In this document: positions 35,286 through 42,019 of the stretch, in pieces
Numbering within the stretch: the first letter of the stretch is position 1
Layout of the letters: the number at the start of each line of letters is the position of its first letter
Source: UBA11606 sp965243715
Lineage (GTDB): Bacteria; Actinomycetota; Acidimicrobiia; Acidimicrobiales; Aldehydirespiratoraceae
Direction of reading: 5' to 3'
Length of the DNA: 48,467 nt
NCBI GenBank assembly: GCA_965243715.1
Contig: CBDEVU010000004.1
Span: 1-48,467 of the forward strand
Notes under the pieces: model-generated
The model's database searches: none
Told to the model about the DNA's origin: nothing
The model's input: the letters and a program-made list of their open reading frames with translations, nothing else
Program-made: the position numbers and the translations under genes

Positions 35286-36108
35286 GGGTGATGGCTGGGG
35301 TGTAGCGTAGTCTTTGCCAGCCCGCCGATGACTTTCACACGTCGTTGGGTTTCGCCGAAGGTCCGTTCGATGAGGTTGGTGTGTTGGATCCGTTTGTGGT
35401 GTTCGGTCGGGTATCGTAGGTACGAGGTCAGCGCTTGACGGTTGTCTTGCGGGCAGCGCACCGCAGCGAACCGTGGAGTTCGGTGCCGATCGCGTTGATC
35501 AATCCGGCGGCGCCGTCGGTGGATTCTGCCGCGGCGGGCTCGACTGCGACCAGGACCGGTTGGCCAACAGAGGTGATGGCGTAGGCAACCATGACCGGCT
35601 CCGCGTTGCTGCCGTCATGCATCTTGAAATGCGACCCGTCGAGAAACAGGTAGTCCAAATCGATGCCGGTCAGGTCGCGGTTCTGGAACACCTCGAAATC
35701 GTCCTTGAGGACCTGACAGATCCGAGAAGCCGTCGATTTCGACAGAGCCACCCCGAAACGACGAGCGCCTCCAACGGCGCAGAGCGCACCACCCCTTTTC
35801 CCGAGGAGTTGCGACGCGTACGTCTCGATCGTGTTACGCAACTTCGGGAGTTCCACTCGCGGCCCAACCAGGCCGTGACTTCGTCCTCGAGGACCTACTG
35901 AAGCACAAGCCCCACACCGAGTGGCGCATCAACTCCTCCAGACACTCCTCAACCGGTTTTCCCGAACCGAACACAGTGTCGATGTCGGCGCGGATCGGCT
36001 CAATAGGCGATACTCGTCTGGGCATGGCGTGGGTCTCCTTCGATGAGTTAGCAGCTCTTGAAGGAACCTACGCCAGGCCTCGTATTACACCGCCGATGGG
36101 ACGCCACC
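35286..36108 (-). mobile_element. IS256-family insertion sequence, decayed, longest copy
   Basis: About 820 bp against ~1.3 kb for intact IS256 elements. On the minus strand the pieces run N- to C-terminal: MPRRVSPIEPIRADIDTVFGSGKPVEECLEEL (from 36025), then a frame with LSKSTASRICQVLKDDFEVFQ and the first catalytic Asp region DYLFLDGSHFKMHD, then RYPTEHHKRIQHTNLIERTFGE with the catalytic Glu. Frameshifts and an internal deletion (missing second Asp region) make it non-functional. The two ends share a weak inverted repeat around GGTGTA.. / GGTGTAATACG. No target-site duplication is visible. Confidence 0.85.
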
Positions 36109-36161
36109 AACCTCCCGTGGTGCGTCGCACAGCGCGCATTGCCTGAGACGCCCGAGCCTCG

Positions 36162-37058
36162 TTAGCGACAGCCGTCGCAAACCCCGTCCTCAAGCAGATG
36201 CGCTCCCACCGATTGAAAGCACTGAGTGCACGCTGTTCTGTTCTCTCGCTCAGCCCGATAATCGCAGAGACACTTTCGACACTTCGGGCAGGAGGGCGCT
36301 TTGCAATCGTTGCACGGGAACCACTTCGAACCGCCCTTGAACCCACAAGGGCAGTTCACATCTCCGTCGTGTTGAATTCGTTCGGGTGCAGCGAAGTGCA
36401 GTTCCTCGATCTCCAACAGGTCTCGTTCGGCGAAAACGGCGATGTTCCAGTTGCCTGCGCGACAAGCGTCGAGGTAGTAGGACCACCGATCGTTCGCACC
36501 GCGCGGCCACCAAGACTTCGCCCGGATGTGGTCGTTCTCGTCGGTCAGGCGGTGCAGTATATGCCCAGGCGGAATTACCTGATCACGGTACGCAGCAGGT
36601 GACGTGTCTCCTTTGCGCGCGGTGACCCAGACCCTTTGGTTCGAAGGATCGATAACCGCAACGAACCCCAGGGACGGCATCTGATCGACGAGGTCGCTGG
36701 GCACTAATAGGGCTGCGGCCATCTTGTCGCACAGGGTTTCGAGGGCGTCATTTGGGTCATCCCTGTCGTAGACCCAGTCCATTGCGTCATCGTCCAGCCG
36801 AAGCAAGTGATGTGCCAGTTCGTGGCAAATGGTGAAGTTCTCACGCAGACTAAGCGTGGGTCGATACATGATCCGGCCATCGTCGACGAACGAAGCACCG
36901 TCGCACCAGCCACCGGAACCTCGTTTCGGCACAGCCTCCATTGCTTCCACCGAGAGGCCGAGTTTCGCTGCGCCGAGTTTTGGGTCGCTACTGATCGCAG
37001 TGACGATGTCTGGGTCCAGGTTCGCGACCGCTCGGTCGGCGAGGGTGCGTGGGTCCAT
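36162..37058 (-). CDS. ImmA/IrrE-type metallopeptidase with cysteine-rich tail (CapP-like candidate)
   Basis: A 298-residue protein. The zinc-protease motif is H79-E80-L-A-H83 (ICHELAHHLL) with a downstream Glu (about E107, in ALETLCDKMAAALLVP), as in ImmA/IrrE. From about residue 232 it is a run of CxC/CxxC pairs (CPC, CNDC, CPKCRKCLC, CTQC, CDGC), a probable zinc-ribbon tail not usual in ImmA. Known ImmA-type proteases cut a partner HTH repressor after a stress signal; in CBASS the CapP protease cleaves CapH. The XRE-like gene lies 2 bp upstream, last two genes of a coupled operon with CD-NTase and E2-like genes. CapP role is inference. Confidence 0.8.
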   Translation of the reverse strand: MDPRTLADRAVANLDPDIVTAISSDPKLGAAKLGLSVEAMEAVPKRGSGGWCDGASFVDDGRIMYRPTLSLRENFTICHELAHHLLRLDDDAMDWVYDRDDPNDALETLCDKMAAALLVPSDLVDQMPSLGFVAVIDPSNQRVWVTARKGDTSPAAYRDQVIPPGHILHRLTDENDHIRAKSWWPRGANDRWSYYLDACRAGNWNIAVFAERDLLEIEELHFAAPERIQHDGDVNCPCGFKGGSKWFPCNDCKAPSCPKCRKCLCDYRAERENRTACTQCFQSVGAHLLEDGVCDGCR

Positions 37059-37060
37059 GA

Positions 37061-37564
37061 CTACTCGATGGCGTCCAGGAGGGTTTGGACAATCTCGGCG
37101 ACATCGTCCTCCTGGCTGTCGTGCTCACGAAAATGTGCGCCGGCGAGTTGCGGTCGCAGCAACGTCGAAATCTCCTCGAACGGTCTTCCAAGCCGTTGCG
37201 CGGCAGCTTCAATCTGGCTACGGACTCGGTCCAATGACAAAAGTTGGTCAACCCTCACCAACCCTGTTCCAGCAAAGTCATCAGAAGACACGTTCAGGTA
37301 TGAGATGAGAAGGGGGATAGCGGTGCCTGGGACATCGAGGCGCTTGCCCGACTCGATCTCGCCCAGTTCAGCCCCTGAGACCGACCAGCCGAGCCGTGTG
37401 AGTTCGCGGGCCAGCTCGCTGACGGTAAATGCTCTTCGTCGCGCCTCTCCCCGCAGGTCCGGGCTCAGATCGCCGAGGGTCGGTGCAACGTCGCTGTTAC
37501 CAGCGAGATGCTCGATGTAATGGTCGAACCATGCCTCGAGTTCGTCTAGCTGTTCGCCATTCAT
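37061..37564 (-). CDS. XRE-type HTH regulator (CapH-like candidate)
   Basis: A 167-residue protein with a lambda-repressor-type helix-turn-helix at about 47-95 (FTVSELARELTRLGWSVSGAELGEIESGKRLDVPGTAIPLLISYL), preceded by an acidic helical stretch and followed by ~70 helical residues with a DDVAEIVQTLLDAIE tail. It starts with ATGA overlapping the sigma region-4 gene stop and is followed at once by the ImmA/IrrE peptidase, its probable partner. It most likely represses the operon, binding TTTCGAAA-like sites in the 39.85-39.92 kb intergenic region. An anti-sigma-like function toward the adjoining sigma factor is another possibility. Confidence 0.75.
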   Translation of the reverse strand: MNGEQLDELEAWFDHYIEHLAGNSDVAPTLGDLSPDLRGEARRRAFTVSELARELTRLGWSVSGAELGEIESGKRLDVPGTAIPLLISYLNVSSDDFAGTGLVRVDQLLSLDRVRSQIEAAAQRLGRPFEEISTLLRPQLAGAHFREHDSQEDDVAEIVQTLLDAIE

Positions 37565-37821
37565 GAGTGTTCACCACCGATTCGTTTTGTTATATCGGCC
37601 AATACACGCGCCTGCATTTTGGCGACACCCGGCCCGGTTAGGCCAAGCTCCCTGGCGACGTCCGCTTTGCTGCGGCGATGCATCAACGTTTCTTCGATCA
37701 CGAAGCGGTCGCGACTGCTGAGCGGTTCCAGGGCCGCGGTGATGACCTGCTCGTCAACAACCGCATCCGCAATGTCGGTCCGATCGCCGACCTCGTAAAG
37801 GACATCATCGTCGAGGACCAC
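37561..37821 (-). CDS. Sigma-70 region 4 protein, downstream half of a TAG-split sigma factor
   Basis: An 86-residue product starting at a GTG. Residues ~27-80 (AALEPLSSRDRFVIEETLMHRRSKADVARELGLTGPGVAKMQ) are a classical sigma-70 region 4 helix-turn-helix, which reads -35 boxes. It is in the same frame as the region-2 gene just upstream, separated only by one TAG and three codons, so the two halves were one ECF-like sigma factor. The GTG could allow reinitiation. Its stop overlaps the XRE gene start (ATGA). Confidence 0.75.
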   Translation of the reverse strand: MVLDDDVLYEVGDRTDIADAVVDEQVITAALEPLSSRDRFVIEETLMHRRSKADVARELGLTGPGVAKMQARVLADITKRIGGEHS

Positions 37822-37830
37822 CTCGCCGTG

Positions 37831-38391
37831 CTACTTTTCAAAAGCTGTCTTGACACGGTTTCGTATCGCTCCACGTAGGTATCCGCCGAGCGAGCCCGAG
37901 ATTTTGTCGGCCAGGTCAAAGCCGTGCTTCATCAGTTCGCCGATGACCTCCTGTACGACGTCGTTCGCCGACCTAGCGCCAATGGCGGCTGAGCTCTCTC
38001 TCTCGGAGTTGATGGCGGCTAGGTGGCGCTTCACTGCGGTGATGAATGCGTGGTCGAAGTCGACGAGCGAGCTGAGGTCCACGTCTCGAACATGCATTTC
38101 CTCACCCTTGTCGCGGACAGGCACATCCCATCCGGCGGCGATGGCGACTCCAGCGATGCGCCGGGTCTCAGCGACGAGGTTCTGGTAGTGGAGGCTGACC
38201 GCGTTGGATTCGACTCGCAGGAGGGCCACGTATTTATTGAGCGATGCCTGGATTGTCGAGAGTTCGGTTGTGATGTCTCCACGGTCGGTGTCGCTGGTTC
38301 GGCGTCGAACGATGAAGGGATATTCGCGGTACTCCATGACCGCGCCAATGAGGCCGGACTCCCAGCGTGATGTTTCCTGTGCGAGCAGCAT
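37831..38391 (-). CDS. Helical N-terminal domain plus sigma-70 region 2, ends at in-frame TAG
   Basis: A 186-residue product. Residues ~1-110 (EYREYPFIVRRRTSD, LSTIQASLNKYVALLRVES, LVAETRRIAGVAIAAGWDVP) are helical and unrecognised; no transmembrane segment is evident. Residues ~117-186 (FDHAFITAVKRHL, ANDVVQEVIGELMKHGFDL, GSLGGYLRGAIRNRVKTAF) have the look of sigma-70 region 2. The frame closes with TAG where CAG would give Gln, and continues as region 4. The ATG overlaps the E2-like gene stop (TGATG). The unknown N-terminal part could be a separate operon component fused to the sigma factor, or a CBASS accessory. Confidence 0.7.
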   Translation of the reverse strand: MLLAQETSRWESGLIGAVMEYREYPFIVRRRTSDTDRGDITTELSTIQASLNKYVALLRVESNAVSLHYQNLVAETRRIAGVAIAAGWDVPVRDKGEEMHVRDVDLSSLVDFDHAFITAVKRHLAAINSERESSAAIGARSANDVVQEVIGELMKHGFDLADKISGSLGGYLRGAIRNRVKTAFEK

Positions 38392-38842
38392 CAGGCTGCC
38401 TTTCGTTCGGTTGGGACTTCGTGAGGGGCTTCGTCACCGGGCCACTCGCCGAGTTCTCGCCAAAGACGCTCCTTGATGAGGTGCACATGGATTTGGCCGA
38501 TCAATGCCAGGAGTCCGTCCTTGAAGATCCATCGTTGGCTGGGCGGGTCATCCGGATACCACATGCAGAGATGGCCGTCATCGGCGTGATAGCGGTGCGG
38601 CGAATGAGCTGGTCCATCGGCAAACACCCGGGGGTAACGTCCACCGTCGGCGAGGAGGAACTCGATACGGACCCGCCGACGCGGGCAGCCTTCCGGTTCG
38701 ATGCTGAGTTCGTAGAACCAACCTCTACCGGCCGGTCGCTGATATGACCGTAGGACTTGAGGCCCCGTCTCGTGGCACCTTCGAACTGAAGACGATCACG
38801 GAATCGGCCGTACCAGGGCCCGGGGCTATCCCGGCGGTCCAT
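38391..38842 (-). CDS. E2 (ubiquitin-conjugating)-like protein, probable CBASS Cap2-short homologue, one frameshift
   Basis: Read from ATG 38842 (GPWYGRFRDRLQFEGATRRGLKSYGH) and switching frame near 38730-38740, the product is ~150 residues and continues GRGWFYELSIEPEGCPRRRVRIEFLLADGGRYPRVF, PHRYHADDGHLCMWYPDDP, then HLIKERLWRELGEWPGDEAPH. A strand-rich core leading to H..Y..DG.LC and then helices is the E2 fold with catalytic Cys in HLCMW. Short type II CBASS operons encode such a stand-alone E2 next to the CD-NTase, where it primes the cyclase. It overlaps the CD-NTase end and the next gene start. One missing base in the CGGCC region explains the shift. E2 assignment is by pattern, not search. 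Confidence 0.62.
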
Positions 38843-39769
38843 GACCGTTGCCGTAGGAGCGGGTCGTCTTCAGTGGCGTCGACGCGATCGTCCCGGTTTT
38901 TAGGATCCCTGAAGTGTCGATGGACAGTGCACTGCCGGAGGCGATGGCGCCGTTGACAGCACTGCACGATGACCCTGCGGGCGGGTCGAGCAGCTCCCAG
39001 AAGACGCCGAACTCCGTGAGGGCTTCAAGGACCTTGGTGTCATCGTCGCCAGCTTCGATGGCCAGCTTGAGGTTGTCGGCGGTCTTGCGGAAGCGTTTCA
39101 CCGCGATGTTTCGATCCTTGACCTTGATCGAGGGGCTGATTTCCGCCGGGTCGGCAGAGAGGTGTTCCGCTAACTCGATGCACTCCCACGCCAAAGCGGC
39201 GATGTTGAACGAGCAAACAGCAGGCACGGCGAACTGCTTCACCTGGGCCTTGGCAATCCGTACGACGTGGCGCCGAGTCCGGCGAAGTCCATCAGATCCT
39301 GCGGTGAACAGCACCACGTGCTCCTCAGGGTGGCTGGCGTCCCAACGGTTCTGATCGAGGTTCGGAATCCACAGTGCGTCACCCTCAACCCGGTTGAGCG
39401 CCAGCACGAGGTCGACCGTCGGGTCCTCGCCGGACGCGAGAGGCTCGTGGAACTCGATCAGCAGGCCGCGCTTCATCAGTTTGATGACAACGTCCGGGTA
39501 CGCCTCCTTCAGAATCGGCCGAATGCAGTCCCGTAGATCCTCCACGAGAGCAGCTGGCAGCTCCCCATCACAACCCCACCATCAGCGTCACTCACCGGGT
39601 CGTTGGTGAACCGGGTGGCGACCGACCCAGATTTGTAGGTGCGCAACGAGCCGTCGAAGGTGTTCGCTGCTGCGCAGACAGCTCTCTGTCGGGCCTTCGC
39701 TTCCGCCAGCGAGTCTGCGTTGGCGGCGATGTCCTTCCGGAGCTGATCAAGTTGGTCGTATGCAGTCAT
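38826..39769 (-). CDS. CD-NTase (CBASS-type cyclic-oligonucleotide synthase), one frameshift
   Basis: About 314 residues from ATG 39769 (GAGGAA 3 bp upstream). The nucleotidyltransferase motif GS (48-49) precedes D61-A-D63 (TNDPVSDADGGVV), and the third acidic residue lies in DPTVDLVLAL (about D120), followed by LWIPNL..NRWDASHPEEH and a helical C-terminal half. This is the cGAS/DncV-like family that makes cyclic di- or trinucleotide signals on phage infection. The frame breaks at about 39562: the run GGGG would restore reading as GGGGG. Two frames (39886-39509 and 39545-38826) thus form one gene. First gene of the operon; product nucleotide unknown. Confidence 0.8.
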
Positions 39770-39782
39770 GCTTTCCTCACTG

Positions 39783-39799
39783 TTTTTTTTGGGGGGGGG
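39783..39799. repeat. T8G9 homopolymer tract in the CD-NTase leader
   Basis: Eight T followed by nine G on the plus strand, that is C9A8 on the mRNA sense strand, ending 13 bp before the CD-NTase start codon. Tracts of this length slip easily and could alter leader or spacer length. They are also where sequencing errors concentrate. Confidence 0.85.
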
Positions 39800-39853
39800 T
39801 GTGGCACCTACATGTCCGACAAGATGGCCAAATCGAAACCGAATCTCGCAGAC

Positions 39854-39863
39854 TTTTCGAAAA
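39854..39863. promoter_or_regulatory. Palindrome TTTTCGAAAA, candidate XRE operator
   Basis: A perfect 10-bp palindrome in the region between the CD-NTase operon and the divergent toxin-antitoxin pair. Related TTTCGA words occur at 39904-39909 and 39913-39918. Operators of XRE repressors are commonly short inverted repeats like this. Confidence 0.45.
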
Positions 39864-39903
39864 TCGGCTCCCGAAGTGTCCTTCAAGGCCGCTGAGTCCG
39901 ATG

Positions 39904-39931
39904 TTTCGATTGTTTCGAATCATGCTAACAT
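39904..39931 (+). promoter_or_regulatory. TTTCGA direct repeat and -10 box ahead of the antitoxin gene
   Basis: TTTCGA at 39904-39909 and 39913-39918, then TAACAT at 39926-39931 as a -10 element. No good -35 is visible, consistent with a regulated or activator/sigma-dependent promoter. The antitoxin start is ~85 bp downstream with AGGAG at 40003-40007. Confidence 0.4.
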
Positions 39932-40015
39932 CTGAGGAAGAGTTGGTCGATGGAAAGCCAAAGCAACTGACCCACTCGCGATACGAAGAAGCAACTCGAT
40001 CCAGGAGACGATGAG

Positions 40016-40489
40016 ATGGCACCGACAGCCCCGCTTGACCACAAACTGAATATTCCTGATGAGACGGCCGTTGCCCAGGCTGCTGAAGCTGTCACCGCGC
40101 TCGACAAGTTCCTGCGAGACAGCCCCGACCTTGCCGGCGCCACCGTCCAGCTTCGAGCTGATGACAACAACGCAACCCTTAAGGTCCCCGGCGAAGCGTT
40201 GCGACTCCTCGTAGATGTGCTGGCCCAAATCGCCTACGGCAACGCAGTGACCGTTGCGCCAGTCCATGCCGAGCTCACCACTCAACAGGCAGCAGATCTG
40301 TTGAATGTGTCTCGCCCCTACTTCGTGAAGCTGTTGGAAGACGAGAAGATCCCGTACCGCCGAGTCGGGAATCGACGACGTGTTCTTCTGGCCGATCTTC
40401 TCACATACAAGCGCCTCGATGACGTGGACCGCCATGCGGTCGCGAGCAAGCTGACCGCCGAAGCACAGCGCCTCGGCCTCGAGTACTAG
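40016..40489 (+). CDS. Excisionase-type HTH antitoxin
   Basis: A 157-residue protein. The C-terminal half has a MerR/excisionase-like HTH (LTTQQAADLLNVSRPYFVKLLEDEKIPYRRVGNRRRVLLADLLTY, about 87-134). The N-terminal half (AVTALDKFLRDSPDLAGATVQLRADDNNATLKVPGEALRLL) is the usual antitoxin extension in this actinobacterial family. AGGAG is 8 bp before the ATG. The PIN gene follows 15 bp downstream, so this is a type II toxin-antitoxin pair in which this protein neutralises the toxin and represses the operon. Confidence 0.8.
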   Translation: MAPTAPLDHKLNIPDETAVAQAAEAVTALDKFLRDSPDLAGATVQLRADDNNATLKVPGEALRLLVDVLAQIAYGNAVTVAPVHAELTTQQAADLLNVSRPYFVKLLEDEKIPYRRVGNRRRVLLADLLTYKRLDDVDRHAVASKLTAEAQRLGLEY

Positions 40490-40504
40490 CACCGACTCGG
40501 ACCC

Positions 40505-41059
40505 ATGGCCTTCACGGCCACATACGACGCGTGCGTTCTGCACCCCCCAGGGTTGCGGGATCTCTTGGTCCGTCTAGGCATGACTGGCTTGTTCCGAGCT
40601 GTCTGGTCCGATCAAATCCTCGACGAAATGGTGGGCTCCATCGTCCGGCGTCGTTCCGACCTCACCGTGGCGAAACTCGCACGCACCCGCGAACTCATGT
40701 GCCAAGCCGTACCCGACTGCCTCGTAACCGGATACGAATCACTCATCGACGGCCTCGAACTCCCCGACCCCAAGGACCGCCACGTTCTCGCTGCCGCAAT
40801 CCGATCCGGCTCACAGGTCATCGTCACCGAGAACCTGCGCGACTTCCCGACCGAGGTGTTGGAGCCGTACGGCATCGAAGCCCAGAGTCCCGACATCTTT
40901 CTGCTCCACCTCATCGACCTCTCCCCAACGGCAGTCGATGCAGTGATCGAACGGCAAGCCGCCGACCTCACCAACCCGCCAATGTCGGTCGCCGAAGTAC
41001 TCGAACATCTCGCAAACTCCGGCCTACCGCGCTCAGTCGCTGCGCTCCGACTGCTCTGA
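40505..41059 (+). CDS. PIN-domain toxin (VapC-like ribonuclease)
   Basis: A 184-residue PIN protein. Acidic residues of the active site are visible at D8 (TYDACVLHP), in the DEM region near residue 40, at DPKDRHVLAAAI and near TENLRDFP. PIN toxins cut RNA, often tRNA or rRNA. It is longer than classical VapC by a C-terminal helical part (VDAVIERQAADLTNPP onward), as in the PIN family that partners excisionase-type antitoxins. Divergent from the CD-NTase operon; may stabilise the island or contribute to abortive defence. Confidence 0.8.
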   Translation: MAFTATYDACVLHPPGLRDLLVRLGMTGLFRAVWSDQILDEMVGSIVRRRSDLTVAKLARTRELMCQAVPDCLVTGYESLIDGLELPDPKDRHVLAAAIRSGSQVIVTENLRDFPTEVLEPYGIEAQSPDIFLLHLIDLSPTAVDAVIERQAADLTNPPMSVAEVLEHLANSGLPRSVAALRLL

Positions 41060-41162
41060 CCAGCACACCCGAAGCAGCTCTCCCCGAAGGCCTGACCTGA
41101 GCCGCTTTGTTGCCCTTTGGCCCCCGCTGCTCCCCCCCCTAACGCCTTTTGCGCTGTTACAT

Positions 41163-41452
41163 ATGTCAAGTTCCGATTCCTTCCTTACCCCCAAGTACGT
41201 CAACAAAACAGTGCAATGCCATTGGCAACAAAACCCGCATGAATGTGTAGAAATATCCCCCACTCACGCGCTGGTTCGCCAAGTCATCGATCAAAACGCC
41301 CTGCGCCCAGGCGGTTTCGTTCCCGGACCAACCCAATTCTCGATCGCCGATCTAGTGCTTTTGGTATGTGAGCTTCGCGGCCATCAACCGAATCGAGCCG
41401 ATGGCGCTTACCTCGGAACTATCAATCCAGTTTCTTCGACCCGCCCAAGGCG
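41163..41452 (+). pseudogene. PaaI-like hotdog thioesterase, 5' fragment cut by IS remnant
   Basis: The frame from ATG 41163 reads HALVRQVIDQNALRPGGFVPG and PTQFSIADLVL; one extra T in the run at 41359-41362 shifts it, after which another frame continues WYVSFAAINRIEPMALTSELSIQFLRPA. Together these are the first ~95 residues of a PaaI-type acyl-CoA thioesterase. The reading stops at the IS256 end (41453). The 3' part is not in the window, so this is a dead fragment at the cargo edge. Confidence 0.65.
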
Positions 41453-41894
41453 GGTGGCGTCCCATCGGCGGTGTAATACGAGGCTTGGCGTAGCTTTCTT
41501 TCAAGAGCTGCAAACTCATCGAAGGAGACCCACGCCATGGCCAAACGAGTATCGCCTATTGAGACGATCCGCGCCGACATCGACACTGTGTTCGGTTCGG
41601 GAAACCGGTTGAGGAGTGTCTGGAGGAGTTGATGCGCCACTCGGTGCGGCTTGTGCTTCAGCAGGTACTCAAGGACGATTTCGAAGTGTTCCAGAACCGC
41701 GACCTGATCGGCATCGATTTGGACTACCTGTTTCTCGACGGGTCGCAGTCGAACCCGCCGCGGCAGAATCCACCGACGGCGCCGCCGGATTGATCAACGC
41801 GATCGGCACCGAGTTCCACGGTTCGCTGCGGTGCGCTGCCTGCAAGACGACCGTCAAGCGCTGACCTCGTACCTACGATTCCCGACCGAGCACC
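41453..41894 (+). mobile_element. IS256-type element, deleted derivative (right arm)
   Basis: Inverted counterpart of 22767-23208 with the same internal deletions and A-run frameshift; transposase start at 41537 (MAKRVSPIETIRADIDTVFG). Its end GGTGGCGTCCCATCGGC faces the cargo, mirror-image to the end of the 35286-36108 copy. A few substitutions and an indel near 41492-41500 distinguish it from the left copy. The remaining DNA to 42019 shows no gene. Confidence 0.8.
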
Positions 41895-42019
41895 ACAGCC
41901 CCCGACGACACCGCCGCCGCCTAGAATGACCAACAGGAACCAACGCCCAGGCCCGAGTTACACCAAACCCGTCGCCGTAGCTCCTTGAACCGCCCTAATC
42001 AGTAATCCACACTAGGAAG

